A stretch of 39,857 nt of DNA. Origin: Clostridiaceae bacterium (GTDB taxonomy: Bacteria > Bacillota > Clostridia > Lachnospirales > Lachnospiraceae). The position numbers were made by a program, and so were the translations under genes. This document shows, piece by piece, positions 8,167-16,294 of this stretch. Below the pieces are notes generated by a model. The model was not told the DNA's origin. It made no database searches and saw nothing but the letters and a program-made list of their open reading frames with translations. Location: positions 1 to 39,857 of the forward strand of contig QXXC01000038.1 in the NCBI GenBank assembly GCA_009911305.1, read 5' to 3'. Within the stretch, counting starts at the first letter, position 1. The number at the start of each line of letters is the position of its first letter.

Positions 8167-9003
8167 ATGCAGGGAAAATTATATTTATGCGCGACGCCGA
8201 TCGGAAATCTGGAGGACATCACATTCCGGATTCTGGAGACATTAAAATCCGTTGATCTGATTGCGGCGGAGGATACGCGTCACAGCATCAAGCTTTTAAA
8301 TCATTTTTCGATCAAAACGCCGATGACCAGTTACCATGAGTATAATAAGGTGGAGAAGGCGAAGAACCTGGTGGATCGCATGAAGGACGGCGTAAACGTG
8401 GCTCTGATTACGGACGCAGGGACTCCGGGGATCTCGGATCCGGGGGAGGAGCTGGTCAGACAGTGCTATGAAGCAGGGCTTGAGGTGACGTCTCTCCCCG
8501 GTCCGGCGGCCTGTATCACGGCTCTTACCATGTCAGGCCTGGCTACAAGGCGGTTTTGCTTTGAGGCATTTCTTCCGGCTGATAAGAAGGAAAAGGAGTG
8601 GATCTTAAAGGAGCTTCAGACAGAGACGAGGACGATCGTCCTCTATGAGGCGCCGCATCGTCTGGTGAAGACCCTGGAAGAGCTCTGTACGGCGCTGGGG
8701 GACCGGCGGGCCTCGATCTGCAGGGAACTCACAAAAAAGTACGAGACGGTATTTCAGACGACGCTTGCCGGGGCTGTGTCGCATTACAGGGAGAACGAGC
8801 CCAGGGGGGAGTGCGTGATCGTGATCGAGGGACGCGCGATCTCGGAGCTGAAAAAAGAGGGACAGAAGACGTGGCAGAGTATGTCTGTGGAAGAGCACAT
8901 GGAGTATTATATCTCACAGGGATATGAGAGAAAAGAGGCGATGAAGCAGGTGGCGGCGGATCGCGGGATCCGCAGGCGGGATGTATACCAGGCGCTTCTA
9001 TAG
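8167..9003 (+). CDS. rsmI: 16S rRNA (cytidine1402-2'-O)-methyltransferase
   Basis: About 278 residues of the tetrapyrrole-methylase-like fold. Diagnostic motifs: LYLCATPIGNLEDITFR at the start, AAEDTRHSIKLL, SYHEYNK, ALITDAGTPGISDPG and LPGPAACITAL. RsmI methylates the ribose of C1402 in the decoding centre. The ATG at 8167 is chosen because AGGAAGG lies 5-6 bases upstream and the alignable family start is at MQGKLYLC; ATGs at 8125 and 8143 would overlap the previous gene. It is the last gene of the holB run and is followed at once by a hairpin terminator. Confidence 0.94.
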   Translation: MQGKLYLCATPIGNLEDITFRILETLKSVDLIAAEDTRHSIKLLNHFSIKTPMTSYHEYNKVEKAKNLVDRMKDGVNVALITDAGTPGISDPGEELVRQCYEAGLEVTSLPGPAACITALTMSGLATRRFCFEAFLPADKKEKEWILKELQTETRTIVLYEAPHRLVKTLEELCTALGDRRASICRELTKKYETVFQTTLAGAVSHYRENEPRGECVIVIEGRAISELKKEGQKTWQSMSVEEHMEYYISQGYERKEAMKQVAADRGIRRRDVYQALL

Positions 9004-9058
9004 CCTGGCAGAGAAGTGATCGCGCAGCCGCTGCGGCACGCCCTCTGCCTGGCTGTTT
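9002..9058 (+). terminator. terminator after rsmI
   Basis: The inverted repeat AGCCTGGCAGAG / CTCTGCCTGGCT (9002-9013 and 9043-9054) pairs with one mismatch across a GC-rich loop and is followed by GTTTTC. It separates rsmI from the convergent bile salt hydrolase gene. Confidence 0.7.
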
Positions 9059-9092
9059 TCATTGTCATGTTTTTTCGGTTTTACAGGAATTT

Positions 9093-10076
9093 TTAATTTT
9101 GCATGAAAAAGTCCTGTTCTGTTCTGAGAGGATATTCGATGATTTTTTTCTGATTCAGATCCTCGGATTTCATCATAACGGCCGAGATCCGGTTGTTTTC
9201 GTAGGTTTTGTAATAAAAGATTCCCTGAGAGGCGTTAATGCAGCAGGAGTAAATGGTCAGATCATATTTTCCGTCCGGTGTGAGCACGCTTCCGCGGACG
9301 ATGGATACGGAATCGAGCAGGTGGAACAACTGGGTTACGCTGCTGGTTTCCGTGTCCTCGCATACGGAGTTGTTTTTATAAAACGCAGTTCTGACAAAGC
9401 GGGACGCGGGGGAGTTGTCTCCCGGCAGGCCAATGGCTCCGAATCCCTGTCCAAAAGGCGACAGAGGGCATACGGAGTTATTTCCAAACCGATCCTTCGG
9501 GTATTCGGCGGTGAGGTTTAAATACTGGCTTAAATTTGTCATCTGAAAGTGAAAGACCGGGTTATTGGTCAATACGCCGACCGGATTATCATATACATTG
9601 ATCCCGCTTTCCACAGCCTCCAGGGTGATGGAGCGCTCGCTGTCTGCGATGTGCCAGTGCAGAGGCGACACCGGGAGGGAGCTGCTGAACGGGATGGAGA
9701 TGATGTCAATCGTTTCAATGACCTTTTCGGCCTCTGCGACCGTACAGCAGGAGCCGAGAATACGCGGAATCAGTTCAAAGGGGGCAATGGCCTCCTTATT
9801 TTTTTTGCATGTCTCGGAATAAAAGGCATTGTCCGGAAAATTCAGCCCCGCCATACACAGACCCTTTTCGTTGGCCGCCTCCGCATAGAGGGGATACCCG
9901 TCCGATACGGAAGCGATGCCAATCATGGCGTAGTGGGTCAGCATCACGCCTGCCTCGCGGAAGAAAAAGGGATAGTTTCTGGGGGTGATAACCACCCTTT
10001 CCCCGAATCCGCACTCCAGATCCAGGGTTCTCCCAAAGTAAAAATCCTTTGTTTTCATTGCAATACTGGTACACAT
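9093..10076 (-). CDS. choloylglycine hydrolase / bile salt hydrolase family protein
   Basis: 327 residues of the Ntn-hydrolase CBAH family. The chosen ATG (10076) is followed directly by Cys, giving MCTSIAMK; removal of Met exposes Cys as the catalytic N-terminal nucleophile, as in all active members. Further family marks are YFGRTLDLE (Arg and Asp of the active site), AGLNFPDNA, PLHWHIAD, GVLTNNPVFHFQMTNL and LPGDNSPASRFVR. Members deconjugate glycine- or taurine-linked bile acids, or hydrolyse penicillin V; the LPGDxSxxSRF and TNNPxFxxQ strings favour bile salt hydrolase. GGAGGAAC lies about 8 bases upstream; longer starts would bury the Cys. It is intracellular (no signal peptide) and monocistronic, with hairpins at both ends. 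Confidence 0.92.
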   Translation of the reverse strand: MCTSIAMKTKDFYFGRTLDLECGFGERVVITPRNYPFFFREAGVMLTHYAMIGIASVSDGYPLYAEAANEKGLCMAGLNFPDNAFYSETCKKNKEAIAPFELIPRILGSCCTVAEAEKVIETIDIISIPFSSSLPVSPLHWHIADSERSITLEAVESGINVYDNPVGVLTNNPVFHFQMTNLSQYLNLTAEYPKDRFGNNSVCPLSPFGQGFGAIGLPGDNSPASRFVRTAFYKNNSVCEDTETSSVTQLFHLLDSVSIVRGSVLTPDGKYDLTIYSCCINASQGIFYYKTYENNRISAVMMKSEDLNQKKIIEYPLRTEQDFFMQN

Positions 10077-10152
10077 AAAAGGTTCCTCCATCATAATAAA
10101 AAGGTTTGCGTATAGCACAGAGGCTGTCTTTGCTATCGCTGATTTTCCAAAT

Positions 10153-10212
10153 AAAAAACAGCCGGGAAACGATAGTGGAAGTAAATTTCTTTCGTATCGT
10201 TTCAGCCGGCTG
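10153..10212 (-). terminator. terminator after glgB
   Basis: Read on the minus strand, CAGCCGGctgAAACGATA and TATCGTTTcCCGGCTG form a long hairpin ending in a run of six T residues (10153-10158). It lies just past the glgB stop and upstream of the bile salt hydrolase gene, so it isolates the two units. Confidence 0.85.
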
Positions 10213-10262
10213 TCTCATCAAGGGGCTGCTGAATTTATCGGTTAAAGCAGATGAATAGCCTG

Positions 10263-12254
10263 TTAAAAGCGGAATACGGCGGTGCCGTAAGCCGGAAGCG
10301 GATAGTCAAAGGCGTAAGGCTGACCGTCGCACTCTCCCTTTTCGGAGTGATAGACAGGGCCTTTTTCATTTTTACCGTACAATCCGTGTTCACTGTCCAG
10401 AAGAAGTGTGTAATAGCCATTCTTAGGCACGCCGATGCGGTAGTCCTCGCGGGCGACGGGGGTGAAGTTGCAGATAAAGAGAAGATTCCTTTTCTGGGTT
10501 TCATCCCTTCGGATGAAGCTGAAGATGCTTCTGTCTCCGTCATTGGCATTGATCCATTCAAAGCCCTTGTAATCGCCGTCCAGGCTGTACAGCGCCGGAT
10601 AGGAGCGGTAGAGTGTGAGGAGTCCGCGGACGTAATTCTGCAGATCCGCATGGAGCGGCTCGTTCACCAGATGCCAGTCTAAGGATACCTTTTCATCCCA
10701 TTCGTGGAACTGCCCGAAATCCTGTCCCATAAAGAGAAGCTTCTTTCCCGGATGGCCGAGCATAAACGTATATCCGACCTTTAAGTTTGCAAATTTGTCC
10801 TCATAGATGCCGGGCATTTTGTTGATCATCGAGCATTTCAGATGGACCACTTCATCGTGGGACAGCACGAGAACGAAATTTTCGCTGGTGCAGTAGGTGA
10901 TGCCAAAGGTCATCTTATTATGGTTATATTTTCGGAAATAGGGATCCAGCTTCATATATTCCAGGAAATCGTGCATCCATCCCATATTCCATTTGAAGGT
11001 AAAGCCAAGACCATCGTCCTCAGGGCGGTGGGTTACTTTTGGCCAGGCCGTGGATTCCTCGGCAATAATGATCGTCCCGTCCTTGCGGCCGGCGATGATG
11101 CTGTTTAAGTGCTTGAAGAACTCCATGGCCTCCAGATTCTTGTTTTCGCCATATTTATTGGGAACCCAGCAGCCGTCCTGACGGCCGTAATCCAGGTACA
11201 GCATGGACGCAACAGCATCGACGCGCAGACCGTCAATATGGTATTCTTCCAGCCAGTAAAGAGCATTGGCAATCAGGAAGTTGGATACCTCGTTCTTCCC
11301 GTAGTCAAATACCTTTGTGCCCCAGTCAGGGTGCTCTCCCTTTCGCGGATCCGCATATTCATAGAGCGCCTGCCCGTCAAAATCAGCGAGGCCGTGCGCG
11401 TCCTTCGGGAAATGGGCCGGAACCCAGTCTAAAATCACGCCGATTCCCTTTTTGTGCAGGTAATTGACAAAATACATAAATTCTCTCGGGGTCCCGTAGC
11501 GCGAGGTGGGAGCAAAATATCCCGTAACCTGGTAGCCCCACGATCCGTCAAAGGGGTGCTCGGCGATTCCCATCAGCTCCACATGGGTATAGCCCATGCG
11601 TTTTACGTAATCTGCCAGTTCGTGTGCGGCTTCCATGTAGGAAAAACAGCCGTCCCGCTCCTGACGGTTCTTCTTTTTCCAGGATCCCAGATGCACCTCA
11701 TAAATGGCCATCGGGGATTTCAGAGGATCCGATGCCGCCCGTTTCGCAAGCCAGGAGGAATCGCTCCATTTAAAGTCTGATATATTGCTCGTCACAGAAG
11801 CCGTGCCGGGGCGGTATTCAGCCGAAAACGCATAGGGATCCGCTTTAAACAGGATCTTCCCGCTGGGGGTTGTGATGGCAAATTTATAGAGCTGTCCATA
11901 TGCGAGCCCCGGCACAAAGGCCTCGTAAATTCCGCTGTCCTCCGCCTGGGTCATAGGATTCAGATCCGGGTTCCATCCATTGAAATCACCGACTACGCTG
12001 ACAGACGCTGCGTGGGGCGCCCACACGGCAAAATAATATCCTGCCTGATCGTGATATGTAAGCGGGTGCGCGCCCAGCTTTTCATAGATCCGATAGTGGC
12101 GTCCTTCCCCGTACAGGTAGCGGTCCAGTTCGCCCAGCATGCCGTAGCCGCTCATTCTGGCCGGTTTTAAATCCACCTCCTGCTTATGCTCCGCCCTGGC
12201 TTTTCCTCTCGCATTTGGTGCGGGATGCGCGCCTGCTTTCTTGCGTTTTGTCAT
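10263..12254 (-). CDS. glgB: 1,4-alpha-glucan (glycogen) branching enzyme
   Basis: 663 residues. An unusual basic, Ala/Lys-rich tail of ~30 residues (MTKRKKAGAHPAPN...) precedes the usual start. A CBM48 module follows (VWAPHAASVSVVGDFNGWN), then the GH13 barrel with SWGYQVTGYFAPTSRYG, DWVPAHF, the nucleophile region GLRVDAVASMLYLDY and the acid/base region IIAEESTAWP, HDEVVH, and an all-beta C-terminal domain. It makes alpha-1,6 branches in glycogen. GGAGGGG overlaps the upstream amylase stop, five bases away, so the pair is translationally close. No glgA, glgC or glgP is in the window, so this is a split glycogen set. Confidence 0.96.
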   Translation of the reverse strand: MTKRKKAGAHPAPNARGKARAEHKQEVDLKPARMSGYGMLGELDRYLYGEGRHYRIYEKLGAHPLTYHDQAGYYFAVWAPHAASVSVVGDFNGWNPDLNPMTQAEDSGIYEAFVPGLAYGQLYKFAITTPSGKILFKADPYAFSAEYRPGTASVTSNISDFKWSDSSWLAKRAASDPLKSPMAIYEVHLGSWKKKNRQERDGCFSYMEAAHELADYVKRMGYTHVELMGIAEHPFDGSWGYQVTGYFAPTSRYGTPREFMYFVNYLHKKGIGVILDWVPAHFPKDAHGLADFDGQALYEYADPRKGEHPDWGTKVFDYGKNEVSNFLIANALYWLEEYHIDGLRVDAVASMLYLDYGRQDGCWVPNKYGENKNLEAMEFFKHLNSIIAGRKDGTIIIAEESTAWPKVTHRPEDDGLGFTFKWNMGWMHDFLEYMKLDPYFRKYNHNKMTFGITYCTSENFVLVLSHDEVVHLKCSMINKMPGIYEDKFANLKVGYTFMLGHPGKKLLFMGQDFGQFHEWDEKVSLDWHLVNEPLHADLQNYVRGLLTLYRSYPALYSLDGDYKGFEWINANDGDRSIFSFIRRDETQKRNLLFICNFTPVAREDYRIGVPKNGYYTLLLDSEHGLYGKNEKGPVYHSEKGECDGQPYAFDYPLPAYGTAVFRF

Positions 12255-12259
12255 AATTG

Positions 12260-13630
12260 TTACCCCTCCGTAATTCTGAAGATAACTGCTGAGTTACCTT
12301 CTAATTCTATGTTAATATGGCTGTTTTCAAGCGGATATTTTTTTCCTGTGATGAGATCCGTGCATTCCGTCTGCGCAGTTTTGGCGGGCAGAGGAATAGA
12401 AATCCCGGCCGGATGATCGTCGTTGTTGGCGGCTGTGATCAGGAAGCAGCCGTCTTTGTACCTGGCAAAGGCATACTGGCGGTTGGTGAGAAGCAGCTCC
12501 TTATACGCTCCGCCGTGAAATGCCTTCTCCTCTGAATGGATACGCGAGAGAGTGCGGATCAGAGAGGTCAGCCCGCATTCCCTTGATGAAAATTCGCTTG
12601 GCTCAACTGCCGGGCGGAGCATGTCGTCGCAGCTTTTCGTCCTGCGGCCTTCCATGCCCCATTCACTGCCGTAATAAATGGACGGTATCCCGGGCAGTGT
12701 AAAGAGTAAGGTATATACCGGGGCCAAATGCGCCGGGTTCACGAGCTTGCTGGCGATCCGATCCTCATCATGATTATCCACAAAGGTATAAAGGCAGCGG
12801 CCTACCGCCTCCAGCCTGCGCACATTATGCGCCAGCTCAAAATAGTTGTGATCATTATGCGCGGAATAAATACTTTTATGCATCTCATAATTGGTGACAG
12901 AATGAAGCGTCTCACTGTTTACCCAGCGGGCGTAATCTCCATGGATCACCTCGCCCATAAGCCAGAAATCGGGTTTCAGGGAATCAGCCGCCTGGCGGAG
13001 CTCCTTCATAAACTGGAAATCAAGGACATTGGCGCAGTCTAAGCGGATGCCGTCAATATCGAATTCCCTGACCCAGAAGCGGACGATATCCAGAAGGTAG
13101 CTGCGCACCTCAGGATTTGGCAGGTTCAGGCAGGGAAGCTCCCAGATACCGTGCCAGGATTCATAGCCAAAGGGATCGCCAAGGGGGCTGCCCCAGGCGA
13201 AATTCACGCCCTTGTACCAGCCGCAGTAAGGGGAAGCTTCACGGTTTTTCTGAATATCCCGGAAGGCGAAAAACTCCCGGCCGGTATGATTAAAAACGCC
13301 GTCCACAACAACGCGGACATCATTTTCATGGCAGAGTGAGACAAAGGATGTAAAGTCGGCGTTGTCCCCCAGGCGGCGATCCACCCTCTTGAAGTCACGC
13401 GTATCATATCCGTGTGAGGCAGACTCAAAGAGCGGGCCGATGTAAATGGCGCTGCATCCCAAATCCTTTATGTGGGGAATCCACCGGCACAGATCGCCGA
13501 AGCGGCCGGATTCCGGCTGCGCTTCTGTCACGTTCTCCGGCGCGTCCGGCGGGAAATTCTGCTTCGGCGCTCCGGTCATCCCAAGCGGGTACATATGATA
13601 AAATACGGCCTTTTCATACCAGGTGTTCAT
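12260..13630 (-). CDS. GH13 alpha-amylase family glycosidase, cytoplasmic
   Basis: 456 residues. The GH13 conserved regions are present: VVVDGVFNH (region I), GIRLDCAN with the nucleophile Asp (II), LMGEVIHGDY with the acid/base Glu (III) and FVDNHDEDR (IV). No signal peptide and no N-terminal or starch-binding module, so it probably acts inside the cell on maltodextrins or glycogen-derived chains. The exact activity (alpha-amylase, cyclomaltodextrinase or glucosidase type) cannot be set. AAGGAGGAAC supports the ATG at 13630. It lies between the DUF2508 gene (17 bases upstream) and glgB, in one operon. Confidence 0.9.
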   Translation of the reverse strand: MNTWYEKAVFYHMYPLGMTGAPKQNFPPDAPENVTEAQPESGRFGDLCRWIPHIKDLGCSAIYIGPLFESASHGYDTRDFKRVDRRLGDNADFTSFVSLCHENDVRVVVDGVFNHTGREFFAFRDIQKNREASPYCGWYKGVNFAWGSPLGDPFGYESWHGIWELPCLNLPNPEVRSYLLDIVRFWVREFDIDGIRLDCANVLDFQFMKELRQAADSLKPDFWLMGEVIHGDYARWVNSETLHSVTNYEMHKSIYSAHNDHNYFELAHNVRRLEAVGRCLYTFVDNHDEDRIASKLVNPAHLAPVYTLLFTLPGIPSIYYGSEWGMEGRRTKSCDDMLRPAVEPSEFSSRECGLTSLIRTLSRIHSEEKAFHGGAYKELLLTNRQYAFARYKDGCFLITAANNDDHPAGISIPLPAKTAQTECTDLITGKKYPLENSHINIELEGNSAVIFRITEG

Positions 13631-13646
13631 AACTGTTCCTCCTTGA

Positions 13647-13874
13647 CTATACCTGAACCTCCTGGTTTTTGATCCGTTTCAGAAGGAACTGGTATTTTAG
13701 CTGCGCAGCTTTTAATTCATAAATATAGCAGTCAATCAGCGTCGGATCCACCACATGCTCGAAATGGTTCATGGCGGAATCAATGTTTCCAATCGCCTGA
13801 TTGAGCTGTTCCAGCAAATCCGGATCCGGCTCCATTTTTTTGCGGAATTTTTTTTCCTGTCTCGATGTTTTCAT
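13647..13874 (-). CDS. DUF2508 (YaaL-like) family small protein
   Basis: 75 residues. The segment VVDPTLIDCYIYELKAAQL followed by KYQFLLKRIKN matches the DUF2508/YaaL pattern (VtDPeLIDyaIYeLKAAexrYxyLLKxak). Function is unknown. The ATG at 13874 is preceded by AGGAGTG; an upstream ATG at 13931 has no such site. It appears to be the first gene of an operon with the GH13 enzyme and glgB, which differs from Bacillus, where yaaL sits beside recR. The N-terminal ~20 residues are very basic. Confidence 0.8.
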   Translation of the reverse strand: MKTSRQEKKFRKKMEPDPDLLEQLNQAIGNIDSAMNHFEHVVDPTLIDCYIYELKAAQLKYQFLLKRIKNQEVQV

Positions 13875-13986
13875 GTATGTCACTCCTGTCGCTCCATAAA
13901 ATCGGTTCTGTACACAGTAACCAGTATGCACAGAATATGGAAAGTTTATACATGAAATCCGTTTATGCGCCGGCGCCGGACCGCCG

Positions 13987-14373
13987 TTATATGCGCCTGT
14001 CAGCGATGTGCTGGCCGGCGCCGAAAATACCCTGGATTTCCTGACCGAGTTCCATGAGCTGTCTTGTGCTCCTGGAAATGGTCAGGTAATAGTAATTCCG
14101 CGTTCCGTCGCGCCGGATGGAAATGAGTCCGGCGTCTTTCAGTATCTTCAGATGATGGGAGACAGCGGGCCGTGAAAGGCTGGTCTGCTCTGTGATCTCG
14201 CGCACATTGAGCCCGTACCGGCTTAAGTTTTCCTCTGACAGGTCGCTGCCGCAGCTCTGGTAAGCGGCATTCGTCAGGGATTCGATAATTGTAAGGCGGA
14301 TCTCGTCTCCAAGGGCAATAAACAGGGGCATACATTGATGAAAGTGTTCCTTCAGTCTTTTTACATCGTGCAC
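13987..14373 (-). CDS. ArsR-family transcriptional repressor
   Basis: 128 residues with a winged helix-turn-helix: LFIALGDEIRLTIIESL, then NVREITEQTSLSRPAVSHHLKILKDAG (recognition helix SRPAVSHHLKIL) and the wing ISIRRDGTRNYYYL. A canonical ArsR metal box (ELCVCDL) is absent; single cysteines occur at about 14 and 41, so metal sensing is not supported. It starts with GTG (14371-14373), with GAGAGGGG upstream. It is monocistronic and divergent from the Tad operon, and its promoter overlaps a palindrome, so it is probably autoregulated. Its inducer and wider targets are unknown; the neighbouring Tad promoter is a candidate. Confidence 0.88.
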   Translation of the reverse strand: MHDVKRLKEHFHQCMPLFIALGDEIRLTIIESLTNAAYQSCGSDLSEENLSRYGLNVREITEQTSLSRPAVSHHLKILKDAGLISIRRDGTRNYYYLTISRSTRQLMELGQEIQGIFGAGQHIADRRI

Positions 14374-14392
14374 AGCGTTCCCCTCTCTCTTG

Positions 14393-14408
14393 GTTTAAAA
14401 ATTTAAAC
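14393..14408 (-). promoter_or_regulatory. likely ArsR operator
   Basis: The inverted repeat GTTTAAA-AA-TTTAAAC lies between the -10 box of the ArsR promoter and its start codon, about where transcription starts. The position suits autorepression. The assignment is an inference from position and symmetry. Confidence 0.5.
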
Positions 14409-14415
14409 TAATATT

Positions 14416-14444
14416 ATTTTACCATTTTTAATATGCGGCGTCAA
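14416..14444 (-). promoter_or_regulatory. promoter of the ArsR gene
   Basis: On the minus strand TTGACG (14444-14439) and TAAAAT (14421-14416) are spaced by 17 bases. The GTG start is about 43 bases downstream of the -10. Confidence 0.75.
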
Positions 14445-14524
14445 TGAGAAAGAGGGGATGATAAATGGTATTAGTTCATAAAAATCGGGCATGAATTTTG
14501 GTAATATTTTTTGAATAAATAGTG

Positions 14525-14553
14525 TTGACTTTTTGGAAAAAACTGGTCATAAT
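14525..14553 (+). promoter_or_regulatory. promoter of the Tad operon
   Basis: TTGACT (14525-14530) and CATAAT (14548-14553) are spaced by 17 bases. It is the only clear forward promoter before the run of Tad genes. Transcription would begin near 14560, giving a leader of ~190 bases before the chosen start at 14748. Confidence 0.72.
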
Positions 14554-14572
14554 AAGATTATATTCGCTGGCG

Positions 14573-14631
14573 TTCTGATTGCCAGATTCTGAATTTCTTA
14601 TGTTCTGAGAAGGATTGTTCTGAGATTCTGA
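14573..14631 (+). repeat. five TTCTGA repeats in the Tad leader
   Basis: TTCTGA occurs at 14573, 14587, 14603, 14618 and 14626 on the same strand, with steps of 14, 16, 15 and 8 bases. The block lies between the Tad promoter and the first gene, so the motif would be in the 5' untranslated RNA. Protein-binding or RNA-binding sites are possible; nothing more can be said. Confidence 0.6.
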
Positions 14632-14747
14632 TTGATTCGATGAAAGATTCCGGTTATAAGCGACAGACCGTTTCTTTGACGGCTGCATGGGGCAGCAGGT
14701 TTTTGCGTCGGTTATGTGTTATTTTACGTTTTTTTGCGGAAGGGGGC

Positions 14748-15284
14748 ATGTGTTTGCTGAATGGTATGCTGCTTTTATATCTGGGCGGCTGCGCGGTGTG
14801 CGATCTGAAAACGGGCAAGATCCCAAACAGGTGGATCATCCTCTGGCTGGGGCTTCTGGGAGCTGAGGCCGCCTGGCGCGGCATGGGCTGGCAGCAGTCT
14901 GCCTGGCTGGCCTTACGTGTTCCGGCTGTGGCGCTTTTCGCCGGTATCGTGCTCTTCCCTTTTTTTCTCTTCCGGATGACAGGGGCCGGAGATATAAAGA
15001 TGATATCGCTGATCTGCGGGGCGCTGGGGCTCCGGGACGGATGCGGGGTAATATTCTGTGGTCTGGCGGCGGCAGCCGCATGGTCTTTTATCTATATGAT
15101 GCGAAAACGCATTCTCACAAAACGTATCGTATATTTCCTGAATTTTATAAGAACGCTTTTGCTGGCCGGGGTGTTTGAGCCGTACTATCTGAAGGACAGG
15201 GACGGAAAAGAAGCGGGCTTTTGCCTGGCTCCGTTTATGCTGGGAGGATTTGTGCTGTGGCTGGCAGTGAGAGGAGGTTTCTGA
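14748..15284 (+). CDS. prepilin peptidase (TadV/CpaA type), A24 family
   Basis: 178 residues, very hydrophobic with about six membrane segments. The two catalytic aspartates are visible: one in DLKTGKIPN and one in the GAGD (GxGD) motif of MTGAGDIKMIS. It cleaves the leader of pilin and pseudopilin precursors at the inner face of the membrane. The ATG at 14748 is preferred because GGAAGGGGGC lies just before it and because the family normally starts with the first helix; an ATG at 14640 has no ribosome binding site. Its stop overlaps the next start (TGATG). A second GxGD peptidase gene lies at the other end of the operon. Confidence 0.88.
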   Translation: MCLLNGMLLLYLGGCAVCDLKTGKIPNRWIILWLGLLGAEAAWRGMGWQQSAWLALRVPAVALFAGIVLFPFFLFRMTGAGDIKMISLICGALGLRDGCGVIFCGLAAAAAWSFIYMMRKRILTKRIVYFLNFIRTLLLAGVFEPYYLKDRDGKEAGFCLAPFMLGGFVLWLAVRGGF

Positions 15285-16282
15285 TGAGACATATAATGGC
15301 GGTTTACGATGTGGATACATCGTATGCCAGACGGTTTGCCCAGGTGGTGAACCAGAAGGAGTCATGCCCGTTTGAAGTTACGGCCTTTTCATCCATGGAA
15401 CGGCTGAAGGAGTACGCAAAGGAAAACAGGATAGAGATTCTTCTGGTCAGCGCGTCGGTGGGAAGGGAAGAGGCGGAGCAGACAGGGGCGGATCGGGTGA
15501 TCTATCTGACCGAAGACGGAGCTTCGGATACCGGAGATGCTGCCGGCATATATAAGTATCAGTCGAGTGAGAATATCGTCCGGGAAGCTATGGCCTGCTA
15601 TTGTGAAGATCACGCGGTGCAGGCGTCCGCGCGGCTGAAAGGGGCCAATATCCTGGGCGTGTTTTCTCCGGTGGGGCGCTGTCTGAAGACTTCGTTTGCC
15701 ATCACGCTGGGAAAGCTCCTGGCGCAGGAGTGCCGGACCCTGTATATGAATCTGGAGGAATATTCCGGACTGTCTGTTCTGACTAAGACAGAGTACCGGA
15801 TGGATCTGTCGGATCTGCTGTATTTCTACATGGGCGGGAATTATAATGTGCTGCGCCTTGGAAGCGTCGTCCATTCCATGGGCAGCCTGGATTATATTCC
15901 CCCGATCCGGTATCCGCAGGAGCTTTCGCAGGCAGGCCCGGATGAGGTCGCGGGACTTTTGAAAGCCATTGCGCAGGAAAGCCCGTACGAGAATCTGGTG
16001 GTGGATGTGGGGAGCTCAGGGAGGCTGGCGCTCCCGGTTTTAGAGCTGTGCTCTGTGGTCTATATGCCGGTGAAAGAGGACAGTATCTCCAGAGCCAAGC
16101 TGGAGGAATTTGACGGGTATCTGGAGGAATCGGGAAGCAGGGAGATAAAGAGGCGGATTCAGAGGCTGAAGCTTCCGAACATGGGGGCTGTGGGAAGGAG
16201 GGAACCTTATTTTGAACAGCTTTTATGGGGCGATCTGGGCGATTATGCGAGGCAGCTTTTAAGGGGAGGAGTAAGGCAGTAG
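15284..16282 (+). CDS. tadZ: TadZ/CpaE-like ParA-family ATPase
   Basis: 332 residues. The first ~120 look like a degenerate receiver domain (MAVYDVDTSYARRFAQVV ... IEILLVSASV); the rest is a MinD/ParA-like fold (NILGVFSPVGRCLKTSFAI, LYMNLEEYSG, NLVVDVGSSG). The deviant Walker A reads SPVGRCLKTS instead of KGGxGKT, losing the signature Lys while keeping KT/S. TadZ proteins place the pilus machine in the cell; several are reported as atypical ATPases. GAGGAGG at 15271-15277 supports the ATG, which overlaps the previous stop. It sits between the peptidase and the motor ATPase as in other Gram-positive Tad loci. Confidence 0.82.
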   Translation: MRHIMAVYDVDTSYARRFAQVVNQKESCPFEVTAFSSMERLKEYAKENRIEILLVSASVGREEAEQTGADRVIYLTEDGASDTGDAAGIYKYQSSENIVREAMACYCEDHAVQASARLKGANILGVFSPVGRCLKTSFAITLGKLLAQECRTLYMNLEEYSGLSVLTKTEYRMDLSDLLYFYMGGNYNVLRLGSVVHSMGSLDYIPPIRYPQELSQAGPDEVAGLLKAIAQESPYENLVVDVGSSGRLALPVLELCSVVYMPVKEDSISRAKLEEFDGYLEESGSREIKRRIQRLKLPNMGAVGRREPYFEQLLWGDLGDYARQLLRGGVRQ

Positions 16283-16294
16283 GGAGAGAGCGGG

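Noticed and set aside
9099..10115. Plus-strand frames opposite the bile salt hydrolase gene
   Set aside because: No motifs; the minus strand carries all the catalytic residues of the CBAH family.
14476..14688. 70-residue minus-strand frame with Ser/Asn/Gln-rich repeats
   Set aside because: The repetitive protein is only the reverse reading of the TTCTGA repeats; no start signal.
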